Shown piece after piece: positions 18,061 through 22,206 of a stretch of 22,206 nt of DNA. The DNA is from Chrysiogenia bacterium. Its GTDB lineage: Bacteria; JAGRBM01. Made by a program: the position numbers and the translations under genes. The notes below the pieces were generated by a model. That model was not told the origin of the DNA. It searched no databases and saw only the letters and a list, made by a program, of their open reading frames with translations. Each line of letters opens with the position of its first letter. Within the stretch, counting starts at the first letter, position 1. The stretch covers positions 1 through 22,206 of the forward strand of contig JAGRBM010000202.1 of the NCBI GenBank assembly GCA_020434085.1. The letters run 5' to 3'.

Positions 18061-19566
18061 CTATCCCGTCCGCATCATCTCCGAAACCCGTTCGGCAAAG
18101 ACCACGCAGCACAGGTACGTATTGCCGCGAATGATCCGCGGCATCGCGCTGGCATCCACGACGCGGAGCCCCTCCAGCCCGTGCACGCGGCACTGGGAAT
18201 CCAGCACTGAGCTTCCCTCGTGCGCACCCATGGCGCAGCTTCCCACCTGGTGAAAATAGCTGATCGTGTTCGTCCGCTTGGCCAGACGCGTGCGCGCCGG
18301 TGTGGAGAGCGCAAAGGGCGGCGAGAGACGCCGTGCGCCCCAACTCCGAAACGCGCGCGTCCCCTCCCAGGCTTCGACCTTGCCCGCGATGGCATGCAGG
18401 TCCCGCAGGTCTTCGGGGTCGGTAAGGAAGTTGAGGTCCAGCCCCGGCGCGGCCTTGGGACTTCCCGAGCGGAGGAACACCCGACCGCGCGTCCTGGGCT
18501 GGAGCTGGAAGGCATAGACATGCACAAGTGTGCCAAGGCCCGGCGCACTTCGAATCGGGCAGGCGAAGATGTGGAAGTCGACCTCGCCACTGCCGTACAG
18601 GTCGCCCATCCAGACCACTTTCGCGGGCGAGCCCCGAAGCGGCCCCTCGTGCGGCGCGCGATAGAGTAGCGAGATCCCGACATGGTCTTGCAGGTTCTCG
18701 CCCACAGCGGGCAGGTCGTGCTTGAGCGCAATCCCCTGCGCGCGAAGCTGACCTGCCGGCCCGATCCCTGAGAGCAGCAGCAGCTTTGGCGACTCAAAGG
18801 CCCCGCAGCTCAGGATGACCTCGCTGCCGCGAATCTGCTCGCCGCCCATGAGTTCCACGCCGAGCGCGCGCCGTCCCTCCACCAGCACCCGTGCCACCGG
18901 CGCATTCGTTCGAATCGTCAGGTTCTCTCGGGACCGAACGTCGGACGTGAGATAGGCCTGGCTGACGGTGAGCCGCTGTCGGCCGTCCTCCTGAACGGTT
19001 CCGGGAAAGACACCGACGCCTGGAAGCGTGTCACGGTTGTTGACGTCCTCGCTGACCGACTCCCCCAGTTCGCGCGCCCCCTCCAGCAGCACTTTGTGGC
19101 AACGGGCAAACTCAGCAGCCTTCCAGCGGCGCAGGGTGAGTGGCCCGCTTCCGCCATGGAGCGAATTTTCTCCGAAATCGAGGTCCGTCTCGGCGCGCTT
19201 GAAGGAGGGAAGCAATTCGTTCCAGGACCAGCCATCGCACCCCAGCGCCGCCCATGAGTTGTAGTCCTCGGGCTGGCCCCGCACGGCCGCCAGAAAGTTC
19301 ACCGCGGATGTCCCACCCAGCACATTGCCGCGGATCATGGGCGTGGGCAGCAGGTTTCCGCGCATTCGTACGAGCTGCCGCCGGGAATGGCGTGCCTGAA
19401 GGATCTCGTCCCAGAGCCGATGCGGCGTGCGAATGGATGTGGGATAGGCTGCGTCGTCGGCGCCTGACTCCAGGAGCAAAACCGAGCACCCGGCATCCTC
19501 ACTCAGCCGGGCGGCAAGCACAGCTCCGCTGGTGCCACCACCGACGATGATGACGTCGTGTTTCAT
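18061..19566 (-). CDS. GMC-family FAD-dependent oxidoreductase
   Basis: This 501-residue flavoprotein belongs to the glucose-methanol-choline family. The FAD-binding Rossmann motif is VIIVGGGTSGAVLAARL (5-21), with an acidic residue E33 ending the second strand. The GMC signature near GGTSAVNFLAAVRG (84-97) and the second signature region GAFESPKLLLLSGIGP (255-270) are present. The catalytic base is H439 in YFHQVGSCAMG, and N482 in RGNTYLCC takes the position of the second active-site residue (often His or Asn). There is no signal peptide, so it is probably cytoplasmic and oxidises an alcohol with electrons going to a dehydrogenase acceptor or oxygen. Choline dehydrogenase-like enzymes are the nearest described relatives, but the substrate is unknown. 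It lies 84 nt downstream of the BtuF-like gene and may share its transcript. Confidence 0.87.
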   Translation of the reverse strand: MKHDVIIVGGGTSGAVLAARLSEDAGCSVLLLESGADDAAYPTSIRTPHRLWDEILQARHSRRQLVRMRGNLLPTPMIRGNVLGGTSAVNFLAAVRGQPEDYNSWAALGCDGWSWNELLPSFKRAETDLDFGENSLHGGSGPLTLRRWKAAEFARCHKVLLEGARELGESVSEDVNNRDTLPGVGVFPGTVQEDGRQRLTVSQAYLTSDVRSRENLTIRTNAPVARVLVEGRRALGVELMGGEQIRGSEVILSCGAFESPKLLLLSGIGPAGQLRAQGIALKHDLPAVGENLQDHVGISLLYRAPHEGPLRGSPAKVVWMGDLYGSGEVDFHIFACPIRSAPGLGTLVHVYAFQLQPRTRGRVFLRSGSPKAAPGLDLNFLTDPEDLRDLHAIAGKVEAWEGTRAFRSWGARRLSPPFALSTPARTRLAKRTNTISYFHQVGSCAMGAHEGSSVLDSQCRVHGLEGLRVVDASAMPRIIRGNTYLCCVVFAERVSEMMRTG

Positions 19567-19650
19567 GACCCCTCCGCCTTTGCCCCCGGCGTCCAGGTTG
19601 TCCGTGAAAGCCCGCCGCAGCCAGTCGGCGGGATAGTCTTTGGATGCCCT

Positions 19651-20460
19651 CTAGCCCAGAATCGTTGCCCGAATCCAGCGGAGCGCCTCGATCTGGCGCA
19701 CGCCGTACCAGCAGAAATAGGTGCCATCAACGAGGTAGACCCGCCCCATCCGCGCTGCCGGTATTTCCTCGTGGTCGAGAAATTCGTTGCGATGCTTGAG
19801 CTCGAAGGGATAAGGCTCGCTCGAGAGATAGATTACCTCGGGCGCGCGCTCAGTCAGTTCCTCAAAATTCGTTTCGGGGTAGCGCTCTTCACGATCCCCG
19901 TAGACGTTCTCCATCCCGGCCAGCTCCAGCGCGTCGTGGATATAGGTGTCGCGATTGATGCTCATCCACGGGTCTTTCCAGATAAAGTAGGCCGCGCGCC
20001 GCTTTCGCCCGTAACGCGCGGCCAGTTCCTTGATGGCCGCAATTTCCATCTCGATGGTGCGGGCCATCACTTCAGCCTTCTCTTCGGTCCCGGTCAGCCT
20101 TCCCAGCGCCCGGATGAGCCCTGGTCCGTCGTCCACCTTGCGGGCGAAATCCTCGTAAACCGGTGCGATCTCCCGTAGGGCCGCAACGTCCTCCGGGCGG
20201 TTCTCCTCGGTGTTTACCAGGATGAGGTCGGGCTTGAGAGCGGCGATGGCTTTGAGGTCAGGGTTCTTCGTTCCGCCCACCGTCGGCACGACATTAACCT
20301 CGTCCACCGGCCGGTCGCAGTAGCGCGTCCGGCCCGCGATGCGCTCCTTGATGCCCAGCGCGAACAGGGTCTCCGTCACGCTCGGCACCAGCGAGACAAT
20401 GCGCGCCGCGGGGGCGCTGAGTGCCACTTCTTTTCCTGCGTCGTCGGTGAGGGTGATCAT
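19651..20460 (-). CDS. BtuF-like (helical-backbone metal-receptor) binding protein without signal peptide
   Basis: This 269-residue protein resembles substrate-binding proteins for cobalamin or Fe-siderophores. The first lobe begins DDAGKEVALSAPAARIVSLVPSVTETLFALG (residues 6-36), the usual start of the mature protein. The second lobe contains YFIWKDPWMSINRDTYIHDAL and NFEELTERAPEVIYLSSEPYPF. A helical linker joins them. The family is normally periplasmic or a lipoprotein, yet the ATG is immediately before the mature domain and an in-frame TAG lies 9-11 nt upstream, so no signal peptide can be added. No ABC permease or ATPase is in the window. It may be a cytoplasmic corrinoid- or metal-binding protein. 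The start has no clear Shine-Dalgarno. Confidence 0.75.
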   Translation of the reverse strand: MITLTDDAGKEVALSAPAARIVSLVPSVTETLFALGIKERIAGRTRYCDRPVDEVNVVPTVGGTKNPDLKAIAALKPDLILVNTEENRPEDVAALREIAPVYEDFARKVDDGPGLIRALGRLTGTEEKAEVMARTIEMEIAAIKELAARYGRKRRAAYFIWKDPWMSINRDTYIHDALELAGMENVYGDREERYPETNFEELTERAPEVIYLSSEPYPFELKHRNEFLDHEEIPAARMGRVYLVDGTYFCWYGVRQIEALRWIRATILG

Positions 20461-20466
20461 CCCCGA

Positions 20467-20472
20467 AGTCTA
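20467..20472 (-). promoter_or_regulatory. Candidate -10 box for leaderless transcription of the BtuF-like gene
   Basis: TAGACT on the minus strand ends six bases (TCGGGG) before the ATG, so transcription would start at or next to the A of the ATG. No Shine-Dalgarno is spaced correctly. No good -35 was found. The T-rich stretch before it is the tail of the upstream terminator region. Confidence 0.3.
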
Positions 20473-20497
20473 CCCAACAAAAAGCCGCCGCGCGGCC

Positions 20498-20531
20498 AAA
20501 AAAGAGGCGCGGCCTTCCCCGGCCGCGCCTC
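20498..20531 (-). terminator. Intrinsic terminator of the di-iron gene pair
   Basis: On the minus strand a perfect 11-bp stem GAGGCGCGGCC/GGCCGCGCCTC (20521-20531 with 20504-20514) with a 6-nt loop is followed by six Ts (20503-20498). It lies 29 nt after the stop of the first di-iron gene and separates it from the BtuF-like gene. Confidence 0.92.
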
Positions 20532-20559
20532 TCCCCCTGGCCCCTCTTCCCGCAGCGTG

Positions 20560-21522
20560 TCAGTCGTCCTGCTCCATCATGTCGACGGCGCTCTGGATGA
20601 CGTCGTGCTGCGGGAGATTGGTCTCGTCGTAATGCTTTTTCTCACCGGCCGCTTCGGCCCGGTCAATCTTCTTGTAGAGCCCCACGCGAAGGAGCTTCAT
20701 GATGCGGGTGATCTCGTCGGTGATCGTCTGCGTGGCGGTGTTGATCTTGAGAACGGCAGCGTAGTTACGGTTGGCTGCGATTGCCGGATTCTTCTCGCCG
20801 AGCTGGGCGAAACGACGCTGGGCTTCCCTGAAGCGCTTGCCCTCGGGATCCATGATCGCCTGCACGCGCCCGAACAGGTCGCTGAGCGCGACCGTGGCCC
20901 AGGCCATGCCGGAGATCAGGGTGGGATCGCTCATCGTCTTGAGGAAGCCCCGCACCCCCATGGGCTCGGTTTCCACGTCGCCATATTTCTCGCACAGGTA
21001 GAAATCCATGGCGATATGGCGCGACTCGTCCTGATTGACCTTCTCGATAACAGCGCGGCTGAGCGGATCGTCGATGTAATCGTTGACCGAGCGAAGCAGC
21101 GCCACGTCGAGCACCAGCTCCCCGGCGGTCACCATCGCCGAGGCAAATTCGGGGCTGATGTCCTTGATCATCGTGCTCATCGAGCGCACGAAACGAACAA
21201 GGTTCCGGTCAGGGGTGTAGATCTTGTAGTTGTTCTGGTTGAAGTAGTTTGAGAGCCGGAACATCGCCTCGGCGTGCCGGACCTCGTCATCGTAGAAGGT
21301 CTTGAAGATCTCGCGCTCGAGCGGGCTGTCGGCCTTTTTCGAGAATTCCAGGAAGGCCAGCGCTGCGATGCGCTCGACATAAATCAGGTTGGTAAACTGA
21401 TTGCAGGCCTCGACTTCGTCAAAGCGCGAAAGTGGCGCGGGCTTTGCGTGCCAGTCGAAGGCATCGATGTCCCACTGCCCGCCCTGGCAGCGCTCGAGCA
21501 TGCGTTCAAGATTGAGTGCCAT
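20560..21522 (-). CDS. Ferritin-like di-iron protein, function unknown (copy A)
   Basis: This 320-residue all-helical protein has a complete set of di-iron ligands: E50 (YVERIA), E80xxH83 (DDEVRH), E135 (GELVLD) and E166xxH169 (QDESRH). The spacing of about 30 residues fits the ferritin-like/R2-type four-helix bundle. The C-terminal third continues with helices (LISGMAWATVALSDLFGRVQ) and ends in a tail with QHDVIQSAVDMMEQDD. No signal peptide or transmembrane segment is apparent. Substrate is unknown; AurF-type N-oxygenases, desaturases and oxygen-scavenging proteins share this fold. The ATG at 21520-21522 has GAGG eight bases ahead and is ten bases after the stop of copy B, so the two are co-transcribed. 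An open N-terminal extension would overlap copy B. Confidence 0.82.
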   Translation of the reverse strand: MALNLERMLERCQGGQWDIDAFDWHAKPAPLSRFDEVEACNQFTNLIYVERIAALAFLEFSKKADSPLEREIFKTFYDDEVRHAEAMFRLSNYFNQNNYKIYTPDRNLVRFVRSMSTMIKDISPEFASAMVTAGELVLDVALLRSVNDYIDDPLSRAVIEKVNQDESRHIAMDFYLCEKYGDVETEPMGVRGFLKTMSDPTLISGMAWATVALSDLFGRVQAIMDPEGKRFREAQRRFAQLGEKNPAIAANRNYAAVLKINTATQTITDEITRIMKLLRVGLYKKIDRAEAAGEKKHYDETNLPQHDVIQSAVDMMEQDD

Positions 21523-21532
21523 GGTTTGATCC

Positions 21533-22206
21533 TCAGTTACTCTCTTCAAGCATGTCGACGGCCGTCTTGATGACGTCGTGGCCCTGCGCACCGGGAGCGA
21601 GATCCTCGGCACTGCGCTTCCACTTCTCGCCGGAGGCCTCGGCCTTGCGAATCTCGCGAAAGAGCCCGAGGTTCAAAAGCTCCATCACCCGCGAGAGTTC
21701 GAGCCCGCCGGCGGCCACCACGTTCGAGAGATTGAGAATCACCTGGTAGTTGCGGTTGCGGGCAATGGCCTTGTTGCGCTTGCCCAGCAGGGCGAAGCGG
21801 CCGGCTGCTTCCTGGAAGCGCTTGCCACCGGGATCCATGATGCCGGCCACGCGGCCGAAGAGCGTGCCCAGCGCGATGAGCGCCCAGGCCATGGCACCAA
21901 AGAGATTCCGGTCACCGAGCAGCGCTACCAGCTCGCGCGGGCTGGCGCGGCGCTGCTCGCGCTCACCGTATTTCTCGGTCAGGTAGAAATCCATCGCGAT
22001 GTGGCGCGACTCGTCCTGATTGACCTTCTCGATCACCGCGCGGCTGAGCGGATCTTCGACATAGTCATTGACCGCGCGAAGCAGCGCCACGTCGAGCACC
22101 AGCTCCCCCAGGGTCACCATCGCCGAGGCGAACTCGGGGTTGATGTCCTTGATCGTGGTGGTGATGGTGCGGACGAACTGCACGAGCGCCGGGTCGGGTG
22201 TGTAGA
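21533..22206 (-). CDS. Ferritin-like di-iron protein, paralogue (copy B, N-terminus beyond window)
   Basis: The reading frame is open to the window edge; its 5' part is missing. The visible residues start YTPDPALVQFVRT and align along their length with copy A. They include the second ligand half GELVLD and NQDESRHIAMDF and a C-terminal tail GHDVIKTAVDMLEESN. It is the upstream member of the pair. Conservation of both the ligands and the tail suggests both copies are functional and may form a heteromer or have related substrates. Whether the first ligand half is intact cannot be seen. Confidence 0.8.
   Translation of the reverse strand, partial: YTPDPALVQFVRTITTTIKDINPEFASAMVTLGELVLDVALLRAVNDYVEDPLSRAVIEKVNQDESRHIAMDFYLTEKYGEREQRRASPRELVALLGDRNLFGAMAWALIALGTLFGRVAGIMDPGGKRFQEAAGRFALLGKRNKAIARNRNYQVILNLSNVVAAGGLELSRVMELLNLGLFREIRKAEASGEKWKRSAEDLAPGAQGHDVIKTAVDMLEESN

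Overview
The window is a GC-rich, gene-dense stretch of a bacterial chromosome. It holds core housekeeping genes and shows no mobile elements, CRISPR arrays or phage genes. Two things suggest a proteobacterial or deltaproteobacterial-grade (Myxococcota/Desulfobacterota-like) host. One is the complete ISC operon with HscA, HscB and IscX. The other is a protein joining a receiver domain, a DUF4388-like region and a J-domain, an architecture I associate with deltaproteobacterial-type genomes. This placement is an inference; no marker settles it.

Left part (1-3520): the N-terminus of an aldehyde dehydrogenase and a tRNA-Thr(UGU) lie on the minus strand, followed by shikimate kinase (aroK). Divergent from aroK is the overlapping pair pabB-pabC, which makes p-aminobenzoate from chorismate for folate. 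aroK and pabBC therefore sit back to back in the chorismate/folate branch. rpoZ (RNA polymerase omega) follows with its own candidate promoter and ends at a bidirectional terminator.

Centre-left (3539-9347, minus strand): an iron-sulphur cluster assembly operon, iscR-iscS-iscU-iscA-hscB-hscA-iscX. IscR is the sensor and repressor. IscS supplies sulphur, IscU is the scaffold, IscA is an A-type carrier, HscB/HscA are the co-chaperone and chaperone that act on IscU, and IscX is a regulator of IscS. The fdx ferredoxin usually found between hscA and iscX is absent. HscB carries an N-terminal four-cysteine zinc-finger-like module. Upstream of iscR there is a good promoter, a palindrome matching the core of the type 1 IscR site, and a strongly structured leader.

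Centre-right (9482-15714, plus strand): tRNA-Leu(UAG), then tig, clpP, clpX and lon. This protein folding and degradation cluster ends in a strong terminator. A long perfect inverted repeat separates clpX from lon.

Right part (15727-22206): a single-protein REC/DUF4388/J-domain fusion with its own strong promoter, a HAD-family phosphatase-like protein lacking the motif II Ser/Thr, and a convergent GMC oxidoreductase. Beyond these lie a BtuF-like binding protein without a signal peptide and two tandem ferritin-like di-iron proteins, the second cut by the window end. The last two are close paralogues with a patch of about 91% DNA identity, and their function is not evident. The most unusual items are the REC/J fusion with HPE in place of HPD, the tandem di-iron paralogues, the zinc-finger HscB, and the RNA structures in the isc operon.
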